The notes below the pieces were generated by a model, which worked only from the letters and a program-made list of their open reading frames with translations, did not search any database and was not told the origin of the DNA. Positions 48,101 through 59,164 of a stretch of 64,000 bases of DNA are shown piece by piece. Position 1 is the first letter of the stretch. Every line of letters begins with the position of its first letter. The translations under genes and the position numbers were made by a program. Source of the stretch: Brassica napus. Lineage: Eukaryota > Streptophyta > Magnoliopsida > Brassicales > Brassicaceae. The stretch spans positions 49,609,218-49,673,217 of the forward strand of contig NC_063448.1 in NCBI RefSeq assembly GCF_020379485.1, in the 5' to 3' direction.

Positions 48101-49117
48101 GAGAAAGCAACCGTAAAAACCTTCAACTTTCAAATTTAATTTAAACCAAAAAAACTTTCAACTAAAGTTTGAGCCATTAAAACTCTTAACATTTTTAATA
48201 TTGGTCATTTTAACTTCCAATTTGTGTTGACTAAGCCATTTAAAAACTCTAATTAGTCAACAGTTAAATTTAATTAAAAAAGTTAACGGAAGTGAAGTCT
48301 TTAAACCACATCGTTTGAAAACAAACTGCAAGTGTATGATCTTTTTTATGTAAGCTCAATAGTTTTCTAGTCTTCATACTTCATTCTTAGAAGCTGAAAC
48401 CTCTTTAGGATGCTTGCACAGTGATCTCAGGAACAATATTTAACGTTCTCAAAGTGAGTTTTCTTTGTTCCTACCTCTTAGCAATTGATAGAATTGTTGA
48501 TGAGAACAAGCTGCGTCTACGGATGAGCATAAAGCTAATTTCAAAAGGCAAAAAAATATTTAACGTTCGCGAAGTCATACGTATCAGGGACAAAAACGTC
48601 ATAGAGTTTTAAGCCAAAGAGAGACATAAACCTGATTATATTGCTCAACTGTATCTTCTCTAGCTTTCCTAACACTTTCCAGTTCAAGTTCCCTAGTATA
48701 ACAAACCCGACCAAACCTCTTTGTCTTCGCCATCCCTCAAATTCCTGAGCCAGAACCTATTTTGTAGCCTCGTTTATTTCTTGTAGTTAATGAGGGTTAA
48801 GATTTTAGGGGTTTTGGTTTCATAAGAGGATAGATTCTGTGTTTAATGATATTCAAAACGACATCATCAGATTACATGTCTAGTATAAACGATGTGCTTT
48901 AAGGACTTCACGTCTGTTAACTTTTTTTAATCAAATTAACTGTTGACTAATTAGGGTTTCTAAATGGCTTAGACAAGATAAATTTTTTTGATGGAATTAG
49001 ACAAGATAAATTGGGAGTTAAAATGGCCAATACTAAAAAGTTAGTTTTAATGGCTTAAACTTTAGTTGAAAGTTTTTTTTGGCTTTGAAAGTTGAAGGTT
49101 TTTATGGCTGTTTTATC
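48101..49117. mobile_element. Mutator-like element with ~200-bp terminal inverted repeats
   Basis: The left (48101 to about 48320) and right (about 48890-49117) segments are inverted copies, sharing AAAAACCTTCAACTTTCAAA, ACTTTCAACTAAAGTTT and TAATTAGTCAACAGTTAA. The flanks TATATCTCCG and TATATCTCAG (48091-48100 and 49118-49127) match at 9 of 10 positions. The roughly 570-bp core has no transposase, so it is non-autonomous and may carry captured DNA. Confidence 0.8.
48640..48745 (-). other. Possible captured exon in the MULE core
   Basis: On the minus strand an ATG near 48734 opens a short frame starting MAKTKRFGRVCYTRELELES and continuing to a CAG|GTTTATG-type donor near 48633. It is Lys/Arg/Glu-rich. 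I do not recognise it; chance is possible. Confidence 0.3.
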
Positions 49118-49127
49118 TATATCTCAG

Positions 49128-49498
49128 CCAATTTTTTTTGTTTAAATATTAGTAAATTAGAGACAAAAGAACTTACAACTTAAAAATACCAAAAATGAAT
49201 AACCACATTTATGCATATAATAAGGTTTAGTTAAAAGAAAACTTTATTTTGATAAAATTTGTAAGTTTTATAAATAACAAACATTATTAAAACTAGTAAT
49301 AAATATTAATACTAGAATGTATTTGGAATATATTTTTTGAAGAAAAAATAAGGAAAACTATTGGAGTAAAACACAAACCTATTTTAATTTTACTTTATTT
49401 TGAAAGAAAAAACGAAGGTAACAATTGGAAATGCCAAACGTTTAGTAAAAAAAAAAAATTTGGAAATGCCCTCTGTTATATTCAGATTTTAAACTCTT
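49128..49498. other. Intergenic, no gene seen
   Basis: AT-rich spacer between the MULE-like element and a Helitron-like terminus. Confidence 0.4.
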
Positions 49499-51120
49499 AC
49501 TAGATCTTGATCCGTGCAACCGCGCGGGTATGTATTTTATAGATTATTAGTGGTATATATTTTTAACCTTAATCATATACTTGAATGTTTATACAACTAT
49601 TTCAAATACAATAATTTTATAATTTACTTATTACTCCCTCTGTTTCATATTAAGTGTCGTTTTGGGTCTGTGCACACGTATTAAGGAAACAATTAATTTT
49701 ATATATTTCCTATATAAAAACACAATTACCAATACACCTAACCATATATTTCGACCAATAGAAAAAATAAATTACTGAATAAAACTAATAAATTTTGCAT
49801 TGAAAATCGAAAACGACACTTATTTTGTAACGAAAAAATTTCTCTACAACGACACTTATTCAGAAACGGATGGAGTATAATTAATCAATTGTTTAAAACC
49901 GTATATATATTTGTCACTTCTTATTATATATTTATTTTATTTTATTTTATTTGCATTTAGTTATTAAGAAAATTAATATATTCATGAGAAAACATATTTA
50001 AAATTATTTTGTATTTAATTTATGCTAAATTCTGACCCATCCTTCAAAACTGAATTTTTTTACCAATATTTTTTGTGCTTATTCATATTAGATAATATAT
50101 TATGTATATAAAAAAGTCTAAAATATGTTAATTTTTAGACATGTATTATATAATTTACTAATTTTAAGTTGTTCTGTCATAAATAGTATATATTTTTAAC
50201 ATAAATAGTTCATATTTACGAAATAAAATTTATCAATTTAATATACTTTTATCATATTTAGTTCAATATAATAATTGTATTTTAACTTGATGATTATGAT
50301 TATAAAGTAGAAAAATAGGATATAATTTTAAATTTTCATTTTATAAACGACAACTTAATATACATTAATGCATAATAATAGTTCATTGCTAATTACAAAA
50401 TTAGTGAAAATATTTACATAAACTTTTTGAAAATTACGATATCGTTAAAATATTTTTAAACATATTTATTAGAATATTTAGAATATATTATATAAATATA
50501 TATTATATTTTTTTTACAGCAAAAAATTCACAGACTCATGTAGACTCTGTAAACCAAGGTGGTAACTCTGCATCCATGTGTAAAACGAAAAATATATTTA
50601 TATTTAAAATGAAAAGATATCATGATTTTCGCCAGACGGTCTTTGCCTGTAGTGCCATCCTCCCCGCTGGCTGAAAGTAGTTACAAATTTTTTATTTATT
50701 AGCTTTAATGAAATACATTTTAATTTTTATACATGTATTATAAAGTTTGCTAATATTAATCCGTATTATCAACGTATTATATTTTATTTTTGAACATAAA
50801 TATTTTATGCTTATGAAAATAAAATATATAAATTTAATAAAAATTTTATTATGTTTATCTCAATATAATAATTTTATTTTAATATAATTGATTATGATTT
50901 ACAATAGATAAAAATAAGATATTATGTTTTATTTTTCATTTTAAAAATGATAACTGAATATATTAATATATAATAATATTTCAAAACTAATTTTAAAATT
51001 AGTTAAAATATTTAAATAAAAGTTTTGAAAATGAAGATCTTGTGAAAATCTCTTAAAACAGATTTTTTAATATTTTAAATAAATATATTTATATTTAAAA
51101 TGAAAAAATATCAAAAAATA
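49499..51120 (-). mobile_element. Helitron-like element, 3' end on the minus strand (5' end not found)
   Basis: At 49499 the minus strand ends in CTAG followed by T, preceded within about ten bases by GC-rich hairpin-forming sequence (CCCGCGCGGTTGCACGG). That is the usual 3' signature of plant Helitrons. The body is very AT-rich and contains a divergent direct repeat: about 50180-50480 resembles 50780-51070. No Rep/helicase ORF is present. The other boundary is a guess. Confidence 0.4.
49634..49875. mobile_element. Stowaway-like MITE, 242 bp
   Basis: It starts CTCCCTCTGTTTCATATTAA and ends in the complement of CTCCATCCGTTTCTGAATAA, flanked by TA on both sides. Ends and TA target are typical of Tc1/mariner-derived Stowaway MITEs. 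It lies inside the Helitron-like region. Confidence 0.85.
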
Positions 51121-51124
51121 TTAT

Positions 51125-52130
51125 GATTAAAGTAGTTTAAAGATTCTATATATTATTAGTCTTAGTTACATTTAATAAAAATTTTAAATAATGGTCCAAA
51201 ATTAAAAAATCACACATAAAAGAAGTCATGACTTTTATTTTAATAGATAACATATTTTCATGTTAACACCTTTAAATTGGTGTGCCTTGGTCAACATTTT
51301 CTCCTCGCCAAGTCCAGTCCCGGCCTCCCGTTGTGATATCAGTCCGGTTACTCGGTCAAGACAGATATATTTCTAAGTTGATATATTTTTTGGTACTCGG
51401 TCAAGTGATATATTTCTAAGTTGAGTCCGGTCCGGACTACATGGTTAGCTCAGGAGTAGTATCTTTTAAAGATTCATCATTTAATATGATTAATTGTTGT
51501 ACAAATATAAGTTTTCAAAGTGAAACTTTGTCAGACAAACTATGAAGAGTTGTATGATTGTATCGTCAATCGTGAGTCTCACATATGATGTAAGAAATAT
51601 ATAAAGAATATATGTACGTGATAGGCAACATAAACAGCTGCTTAGGGCCCATGACTGTGTTTAAAAATTTTAAATTAAAAATTTTCATCATTTTTATATT
51701 TTCTATATTGACTTAGGACCTAAAGCAAATTTTGAAATATATAGACTGGCCATGTATGTACCTAGGCTCCCTTGACTCGAGTGTCGAGAGAGTATATCTA
51801 CACTTACGGGAGATCTCAAGAGTTTTTAGTCCTCTACTAGATCAGTTAAAGACTTTTTGATCAATACAACTATATATTTCATCGTTCGGACATGATGAGC
51901 TGCTTCTGCGGGCTGAATTGCCATATTAGTCATGCAGACATGATCAGTTTTGACCACCAGACGTGGTAGACTAGTGATTAGAGCTCAAGGTCCAACTCCC
52001 CACTTAGTTTTTTTCTTATTTTTTAAACATGACTACTTGTGCATGCAGCTAACCACGTATGTGCCAACGTGGCATAGTATGTATACGTACTTCTTCTCTT
52101 CAACGGTAATCATTCTGACACAAGAAGCGA
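51125..52130. other. Intergenic; degenerate tRNA-like boxes near 51960
   Basis: TACTCGGTCAAG...GATATATTTCTAAGTTGA occurs twice (about 51350 and 51395). At 51963-51998 TGGTAGACTAGTGATTAGAG followed by GGTCCAACTCC resembles box A and a mutated box B of a tRNA-derived SINE. No gene is seen. Confidence 0.35.
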
Positions 52131-52132
52131 AC

Positions 52133-52938
52133 TGTAATGCCCCGTTGTCCTTGGCTAATTGGACCACTCACGTCCGTTCACTCGGTCTGGAGGTTCCATC
52201 CAGTCCAACGGAAACGGACGGAGCGTTAATTTTTTCAAGGCTTTAGAGTCTTGTTTACTGGTCCTACAATCACCACATGACCTTTCTCTGTGCTTTGGTC
52301 TCACTCACACGGCATCACGATTCACTTTCCGATAGGTAACCTATCCTTCTACAACTCCAGCTCAAGCACGCTTAACTCTAGAGTTTTAAATGGATGTGTG
52401 ACAGAAAATGTAAGTCAACTTTGGTGACATAGGTAGCAAAATCAATCATCTTAAGCCTTTTCATATATCACAACTTGGGATGTTACAATTTACCCCCTTT
52501 CAAAGAATGCAACGTCCTCGTTTTTCCCCACGACAGGTCTCAAGACGCCTCTCAGGTGAGAACCGAGATGACTAACCAGCTCTGATACTAATTGTAACGT
52601 CCGTCCGCCCACGGCTAATGGGCCACCCATGTCCGCTCACTCGTCCTTGGGCTCCATCTCGTCCGACGGACGGTGCATTAATTTTTCAAGGCTCTAGAGT
52701 TTTGTCTACTGACCCTGCAATCACAACATGATATTTTCTCGTGTTTTAGCATCATTCACACGGTATCGCGAATCATTTTCCGATATGTTACACATCCTTC
52801 TACTACTTCAACTCAAGCACACTTAACTCTGGAGTTCTAAACGGATGTGTGACAGAAAATGTAAATCAATTTTGGTGACATAGATAACCAAATCAATCTT
52901 CTTAAACCTTTTTATATATCACAATTCGGAATGTTACA
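52133..52938 (-). mobile_element. Complete TRIM retroelement, 806 bp
   Basis: Two direct LTRs, 52133-52487 and 52593-52938, each begin TGTAA and end TGTTACA on the plus strand. The internal region (52488-52592) is only 105 bp. On the minus strand it starts with primer-binding-like TAGTATCAGAGC and ends with the purine run AAAGGGGGTAAA. The flanking 5 bp are CGAAC and CGGAC (4 of 5 identical). LTR divergence is visible, so the insertion is old. It is the same family as 1968-4936. Confidence 0.85.
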
Positions 52939-52943
52939 CGGAC

Positions 52944-53420
52944 ATGCAGCCTTGCTGGTTTCAAATTTGACGTGAAATGCAGACTCTAGATCGAGTCAAT
53001 GGAACAAACAATCTACGTGAGCTTCTTGCCTTCTCCTACATACTCTCGGCGTAGCTGCCATTGGATCAAAGGTAGATATATATAATGTCAAAGCGTTTAC
53101 CAAGTTAGTAAAGCTAACTCCTTTGTGATATACCATGTTAAGATTGGGTTACTAGTTACTACTGCTGATGGGAACGTGATCACGTGAATAATGCAGAACT
53201 TGTTGGCGATGTTTAAAAATAACAAAACTAAAAAGGCTCTTTGTGGACTTACAGTCGGTTTAAACTCCAAAGAATACGATACACAGAAGATACGTTACAA
53301 CAAAATGGGCCTTTTGTAACTGGGCTGGTAAGCCTACATAAGATGAATATACAGTTTTTGATAATTTGTGAAATGATGGAATCATGGAATGATTTCACGA
53401 CATCACGTATACGTAATTCA
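52944..53420. other. Intergenic, no gene seen
   Basis: Mixed-composition spacer without recognisable coding or repeat structure. Confidence 0.4.
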
Positions 53421-53423
53421 GTA

Positions 53424-53661
53424 GTCACTCTGTTCTTAAATATAAGATGTTTAGAAAATAAAACACATATTAAGAAAATTATTTTTTTATCTAGAAAGTA
53501 TTATTAAAACTATAAAATATTTGTATTCAACTAATTACAAAATAGATTATTAAATATGATTGGTTATACCGTTTTTAACAAAGTAAAAATTACCTAAAAA
53601 GTTGAAAACATCTTATATGAACATCAAATTTTTTTGAAACATCCTACATTTAGGAACGGAG
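53424..53661. mobile_element. Stowaway-like MITE, 238 bp
   Basis: The left end CACTCTGTTCTTAAATATAAG pairs with the complement of the right end, CTCCGTTCCTAAATGTAGG. TA flanks both sides (53422-53423 and 53662-53663). No ORF. Confidence 0.78.
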
Positions 53662-53663
53662 TA

Positions 53664-54335
53664 GATTTGAGGTTTGATGTTGAACACATACTGAAGCTAT
53701 CCTGAATAAGATAAAGATGAAAAAAAAAGAAATCTTGAAAATTTTGAATACTGATTCTGTTGAGAGTAAAATGTCGATGTACAAGTGATTATATACAATT
53801 ATAATTTATTGGTCCAAACTGGTTCTATTCTATCTAACTAACTAAAATCTAAAGCTAATGCGTAAACCACATTATCGTATCTAATATTATTTTATTTAGT
53901 TTTTGACATTTCTTCAATTAGTTAACCATTCTATACAATCAGTGACAAACATTTCAGAACAAGTAATTAGTTTTTGACATTGCTTCAATTAGTTACGTCA
54001 TATTCTATTTATTTATTAACATGTTAATTTTTGATATTATGCTAAACAAATTTGCATTTACTGTTTTTTTACCAGGGAAAGTTGGATAATTTACAAACAT
54101 GCCATCAAGATTCCAAAATCGCATAGTTTTGGTGTTTAAAACTTAGGTCATTAGTTTCTACAAAAAAAAAAAAAACTTATGTCATTAGTTGGTTGAGATC
54201 AAGTAATTAATTCAGAACAAGAAAAGACTGAAATAGTCGTTGCCAAAGGGGACACCTGTTCCCTCAATCATTTGGACATTTCACTAATTTTGCTCTGACT
54301 AATCCTCTTTCTTTAATCAACTTTTCGTTTAATTA
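53664..54335. other. Intergenic, no gene seen
   Basis: AT-rich; TTAGTTTTTGACATT(T/G)CTTCAATTAGTTA recurs at about 53897 and 53968. The copia LTR may begin towards its end, but I could not place the TG boundary. Confidence 0.35.
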
Positions 54336-54339
54336 TACT

Positions 54340-55310
54340 TATTAGGATGGTTTAATGGTCGGTTTAATGATTCCGGTCATTAGATTTATTTCTGGTTTAT
54401 GTTTCCTTTTGTGGTTTAGTGGTCGGTTTAATGATTCCGGTTATTAGATTTATTTCTGGTTTAAGTTTCCTTTTGCTTAACCAGATTGGATATATATAGA
54501 CGTTTATACAGTTAAAGAAAGTTGATAACAAACTTTCACAGTTCTAGAAACTTCATCTTTCTCTCTCGAGCCCTCACCATTGTTGTACTTGGATCTTCAG
54601 CTCCGGATAATCAAGTTTAATATGGTATCAGAGTACAAATAACGATCTTCCGCTTCACGATGAGCTTTCCGATATCTCTTCTCTCGCGATTCTTCAATCT
54701 TCTCTGTATCGCGTTTAGGGATTTCATCGTACAGCTCGCGCTTTGTTTCGCTCATCTTCTTCGATTGACTCTTGGTTATCTTTGTTGATTTGGTTCTTGA
54801 CGGATTTGATTCTTTAATTTTCATCTATGGCGAATCCGAATCATCCGCAATCTGAGAGATCGTCTATGGATCATTATGATAATCCGTATTATCTACATCA
54901 TAATGATCATGCTGGTCTTCTTCTTGTTACTGATCGCTTAATTATTGCATCTGAGTTTCATTCTTGGAGGCGTTCTGTGCGTATGGCGTTGAATGTCTGT
55001 AACAAGCTTGGGTTTATTGATGGAACGGTGATTCAACCGGCGTCTACTTACCGTGATTATGGTGCTTGGTCTCGTTGCAATGATATGGTAGCAATATGGC
55101 TGATGAACTCTGTATCCAAGAATATTGGTCAGAGCTTGTTATTCATCAATACCGCTGAAGGTATATCGAAGAATCTCTTGGCTCGTTTCAAACCGGATGA
55201 TGCACCGAGGGGTTTTGATATTAAACAAAAGCTGAGTAAGACTGAACAAGGTTCAATGGATGTATCAACATATTATACTGAACTTGTGACTTTGTGGGAA
55301 GAGCACCGAC
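54340..55310 (+). mobile_element. Ty1/copia retrotransposon 5' end (LTR, primer site, gag start), truncated
   Basis: LTR-like sequence contains a roughly 64-bp unit repeated twice (about 54349-54476, GGTCGGTTTAATGATTCCGG) and a TATA box (TATATATAG near 54490). It is followed by ATGGTATCAGAG at 54622-54633, the usual initiator-Met primer-binding site, then a gag frame from 54827. At about 55310 the match stops and unrelated palindrome-rich retroelement sequence follows. No pol domains remain. Confidence 0.75.
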
Positions 55311-55312
55311 CC
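54827..55312 (+). pseudogene. Copia-type gag, N-terminal fragment
   Basis: The ATG at 54827 starts an Asn/Pro/Ser/His-rich leader, then a copia gag-polypeptide pattern: a short hydrophobic stretch, FHSWRRSVRMAL, GFIDGT, then DMVAIWLMNSVSKNI, LLARF and YYTELVTLWEEH. About 162 residues are gag-like. After the HR that normally continues gag, the frame runs a few codons into foreign DNA and stops at 55336. Gag would form the retroelement particle; this copy lacks the zinc knuckle and all enzymes. Confidence 0.8.
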
Positions 55313-55320
55313 GCGAACGA

Positions 55321-55410
55321 GTCGGTCGCTACGTAGCGACCGACCAAACCTTTCGTTCGGTCGATACGTAGCGACCGATCCAGCGCGGACCAGGTCGCTA
55401 CGTAGCGACC
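55321..55410. repeat. Three palindromes with GGTCGCTACGTAGCGACC core
   Basis: A perfect 24-bp palindrome lies at 55321-55344, a one-mismatch version (GGTCGATACGTAGCGACC) at about 55359-55376 and a perfect 18-bp core at 55393-55410, spaced about 35 bp. Confidence 0.9.
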
Positions 55411-56309
55411 GAACTATCTCAGACATCGATCAACGGGTAAGACCCAAATCCGTGCATTCTCGTTTATTCCTCAATGCTATCTCCCATGTACCCATCCATA
55501 TCATTTCTCAGATCATTCCGATCAAAGTTACCGTTGAAACTTTACGATAAAAACCGCGAGAACTTGTTTTTTTCCAAAAGAAAATCGTAACAAACGTTTC
55601 ATGTCGAAAGACGGCCCAACGAAGTCTAAAACGCGACTACAAGCCCACTTACAATTCTTTAAGAATGAGCTCGTAGATACTATGGCGGTTTATGTTTTTA
55701 TTATAAAACAAATATAAAAATAAGTTTCCGCAGAAAAAATGTTAAGTTTCCGCGGATAAACATGAAGATCGGAAAAAATGGAATATCTCCATTTTTCACT
55801 TAAGACGGCTTAAGGGCAGGAAAGGAAAAGCTAAAACCGACCTTGGAGGAGTATATAAGGAGTCCTAGGCGAGAGGCACAAAAGGGAGAACTGGACCAGA
55901 GCAAACTTAGCACTTAGAGCAATTAGACAACTTTTCGTTTTTGTTATTTCGTGTTGCGACTCAACTAGGTTCTGCAGTCTTAGGTTATTAGAACTAGGGA
56001 ACTCGCCAACAGCTCTTGTAGCCGAGGCTCCTACCTTGTTATAAACGCTCATACGTAAATTCGGAATAAGACTTCTTTTTGCTTTCTCTTTACGATTTCT
56101 TATATTTTCATCGTTTTCATTCTCGTATTCTGATTGCTTGGCGTGTGGTTTAGCAGAGATCCGAGACCTCTGGAAAATTAGGGTTTTCCTAACTTTCCTA
56201 ATTTAACGGAAATCGACGGTGTGAATTTCGGTTCCCATAGTTTGGCGCTAGAAGGAGGGGGGGGGGTACGGATTACTCTAACTCATAGCCGCAAAACGCT
56301 TGATCAAAA

Positions 56310-56455
56310 CAATGTCTGGAAATACGAAAGAAAAAATCGCAGTTCGCAACAACGCTGGTAAGACAACTCCAGCCGCCACTGCTCCTATGGCCAACGCTTA
56401 CGCAAACGCCACAGTTCTTAAGAAAATCGAAAACCTTGCCGCGACTTTTCGCCAC
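56310..56455 (+). pseudogene. Gypsy-like gag start, fragment
   Basis: From the ATG at 56310 a Thr/Ala/Asn-rich leader and the helix-like VLKKIENLAATF can be read before similarity to any gag pattern ends; the frame stops at 56533. The role is inferred mainly from its position just after the primer-binding site. Confidence 0.4.
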
Positions 56456-56643
56456 AGGAAATGCAATAAAACGAGCTCGCGATTTCTCTTTCTAAACATA
56501 AAGGGAAACGATAAATCTTATCAAACCTCGTAAGTTTGGCTCATTACCGAACTAAAGAAATCTCAACGTGTAAGAGTTTTACCAAAACACGTTTCCCAAA
56601 AACTTTTTGGAAAAGTAAAACTTCCTCTCCAAAAAAACCACAG

Positions 56644-56990
56644 AAAAACCCTAGGTTAATCGCGAAAAAAGAAGCACATTAAATCGGGTACATAACTCAC
56701 CGCTGTACTTCTTCCGACTATCTTGCCGAAAAACCCTAAGTTAGTCGCGGAAAAAAGGAAGCACAGCAAATCGGGTACATAACTCGCCGCTGTACTTCTT
56801 CCGACTATCTTGCGGAAAAACCCTAGGTTAGTCGCGGAAAAAAGGAAGCACAGCAAATCGGGTACATAACTCGCCGCTGTACTTACTCCAAATATCTTTC
56901 GGAAAAACCCTAGATTTATCATAGAAAAAGGAAGCGCAGCAAATCGGTTATGAAACCCCCACGGCCGTACTTCTTCCAAATAACTTTCAG
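56644..56990. repeat. Tandem repeat, ~86-bp unit, four copies
   Basis: Units start at AAAAACCCTAG in positions 56644, 56729, 56816 and 56903 (spacing 85-87). Each continues GTTAGTCGCGGAAAAAAGG, AGCAAATCGGGTACATAAC and CCGCTGTACTTCTTCC. The fourth unit is the most diverged. A repetitive minus-strand open frame here is a by-product of the unit length, not a gene. Confidence 0.9.
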
Positions 56991-57284
56991 AGAAACAATG
57001 TTAATTTTTGTAGAATCACTCAAAACCTTAAACGGCTGCCGAAGACTAAATAAAGCTAAACGGGAGATCGTATCCCCACCGCTAAAATATTTTATGAAGC
57101 CTAAGGTTTCGTAAGAATTCAAGTATCACTTCCATAGTAACAAATTCCGCGAGTTGTCAATGTTTGTCACCTAAATCTTACTTCGGAAAAAACTACTCGA
57201 AACTTCCACGGATCAATCCCACGAATATGAGAAAAACTTCTGATTAAGTTTGGTTGCAATAATTAATCTCGTCATGGCTCTCGT

Positions 57285-57500
57285 AAAACCAAAACTTGGA
57301 AACTTTTTTACGGAACAAATATCGTAAAATTATGCTCGACACCATCTTGCGAAATAACCTTTGCAAAAATTAAGCTCGACATCCTTTTACGAAACAACTT
57401 TCGTAAAATTAATATCGATAACATTTTGCGGAATAACTTTCGTTAAATTAAATTCGATATTATTTTTTGAAAAAACTTTCGTAAAACTAAAGTTGGCAAC
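57285..57500. repeat. Degenerate ~40-50-bp repeats
   Basis: About five variants of AACTTTCGTAAAATTAA followed by a CTCGACA/ATCGATA stretch and ATTTTGCG, spaced 40-50 bases. Confidence 0.65.
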
Positions 57501-58197
57501 ATTTGACAACCTTCGAAAATCTAACAACAATCGTAGAAAAAGAATCTCGGATAAGGAAAGAGATGGAGCGAAATCCAAAATTCGAAATTCGCCCATCCGC
57601 CTCTCTCCTAGGTCTCACCATCCTTCCTCTCGCGCCTCGATCTGTCGCCAAAATCTCATCACCTGGCAAGTCTTCCTGATCATCCTTGGCACCTCTTGAT
57701 CATCCCTGGCTATTCCTAACCGCTAAAAAAGTTTTCAACGAGATGCTCATTCATTTTCGTAAATCCTATGTTACTAAGATTGAAACATAGATCACGAAAA
57801 CCGCAAATATTGGCAGCAGCCTAAACACGGCCAGGAAAGCAGATGAAGAACCCTAAGATCGGCTCACTCGAGTGGATCAGATTTGGATATGAACTTCAGA
57901 TGGAGAACTAGATGGATTGAAGGGTCTCAGGAAGTATGCGGATTGGCCTTCGATATTCCCAACTTCAGATGGTGCTTGATATGACTCACAAGTCCACCAA
58001 AAGAAGAATCTCGAACCGTTGCTTGATATGACTCACAAGACCAACGATTTAGAGAAGGTGTTTGCTTGGATATGACTCACCAAGAAACAAGAAAAGTTCT
58101 AAAACAAAGAACAAAGAGTTTAACTCAAAAGCTTAGACAAAATCGATTGATTATTCCCAATGAAGAGTTTACAGAAATCCGATACGCGCCAGCCTTA

Positions 58198-58485
58198 CTC
58201 GTAAAGATAGATTTTGAACGAAAAATAAGTTAATTAAGATATAAAGGCCTAAATCCTAATTAAAATATTAATAAATTACTAGAAATTGTTTTAGGTTATG
58301 TTCTATTCCTTAAATTAATATTAATTATTTTTCTTTTATAGCTAGAAAACTCTGGTAACCTATTAAAACTCCCAACTGTATTTACGATCTTGTCCAATCA
58401 ATTCTTGCCTCTGGAGCAGAAGGGCCAAACCACAAAGCTACTTAATTAATTAGGGGCATGTTGCTTTAATTTTATCTAGACCACA
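58198..58485. repeat. Second copy of the 1629-1902 block
   Basis: Same orientation, few substitutions, and about 15 extra bases in the middle (AAACTCTGGTAACC). The bases immediately upstream (GATACGCGCCAGCC) resemble the end of the 962-1628 element (GATCCGTGTCCAGCC), so that element was probably present before the copies arose. Confidence 0.75.
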
Positions 58486-58489
58486 TATC

Positions 58490-58857
58490 TATTGTTCGTT
58501 CTCTAGAGATATATTTTCTTTTTTTTCTTTTTTTTTTAAACTGCTTACTTAGATTAAAATAAAGACCTAAAATGTTTTACAAATCTGTTGGCTATAGTTA
58601 CAAAGCTTATCTTTTTTTTTTGTCAACCAAACAATTATATTAAAATAAAAAGGTCTAAGCGATTACATCCAGAATTATGCTCAACAGTAATCAGATAATA
58701 GCCAGAGGGATCCTCGACTGTTTGATGAACAACATAATACAGAAACAAAACAGCATAACTAGAGATAACAAGCTACAAAGCCAATCTTGAATCACATAAA
58801 AAGCCTGATTGAGCAGTAAAGAATCAAAAGACCCAATTAAAGAAAGCTCATTGTTGT
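58490..58857. other. Intergenic, no gene seen
   Basis: T-rich tracts and mixed spacer sequence; no supported feature. Confidence 0.4.
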
Positions 58858-58860
58858 TTA

Positions 58861-59096
58861 GGGCATTTCCAACCTATACCTATTTTTTTCTCTATAATTC
58901 CCACAAAAAAAGAGTAACTCTATTATAAAGTAAATTTTGTTCCAATGGTTTACTTTATAATAGAGTTACTCTATTTTCTCCTCTATAATAGAGTAACTCT
59001 ATTATAAAGTAAACTATTGGAGCAAAACTTACCCTATGATAGAGTTATTCTATTTTAAATTATAGGGGAAAAAATAGGTATGGGTTGGAGATGGTC
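58861..59096. mobile_element. Tourist-like MITE, 236 bp, with internal hairpin units
   Basis: The ends GGGCATTTCCAACCTATACC and (complement) GACCATCTCCAACCCATACC are flanked by TTA on both sides. Inside, AGAGTAACTCTATTATAAAG and its complement alternate, so the element can fold into several nested hairpins. Confidence 0.88.
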
Positions 59097-59164
59097 TTAG
59101 TAGAGGAGATTATGAGACGTAGAATACGAAGGAGAAGAAGCGACCAAGTGATGGTCTCATAAGT

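Larger units (their letters stand above)
55311..58180 (+). mobile_element. Gypsy-like retroelement fragment (LTR, primer site, gag start, decayed interior)
   Basis: An LTR-like stretch (about 55311-56245) has a promoter motif (GTATATAAGG, 55849) and transcribed-leader-like sequence. It ends just before TTTGGCGCTAGAAGGAGGGG (56242-56261), which resembles the TGGCGCC-type primer-binding sites of plant gypsy/Athila elements. A gag-like start follows at 56310 (MSGNTKEKIAVRNNAG), breaking off after about 50 codons. Beyond are tandem repeats (56644-56990, 57285-57500) and decayed sequence with TTGATATGACTCACAAG repeats (about 57975-58085). No protease, reverse transcriptase or integrase motif is readable. 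The left LTR boundary is uncertain. Confidence 0.55.

Noticed and set aside
51963..51998. tRNA gene
   Set aside because: Box A is plausible but box B is mutated and no cloverleaf forms by eye; at most a tRNA-derived SINE remnant.
56656..56979. 107-codon minus-strand frame with repeated SAATNLGFF-type blocks
   Set aside because: By-product of the 86-bp tandem repeat; no start context, no domain, and the fourth unit already diverges.
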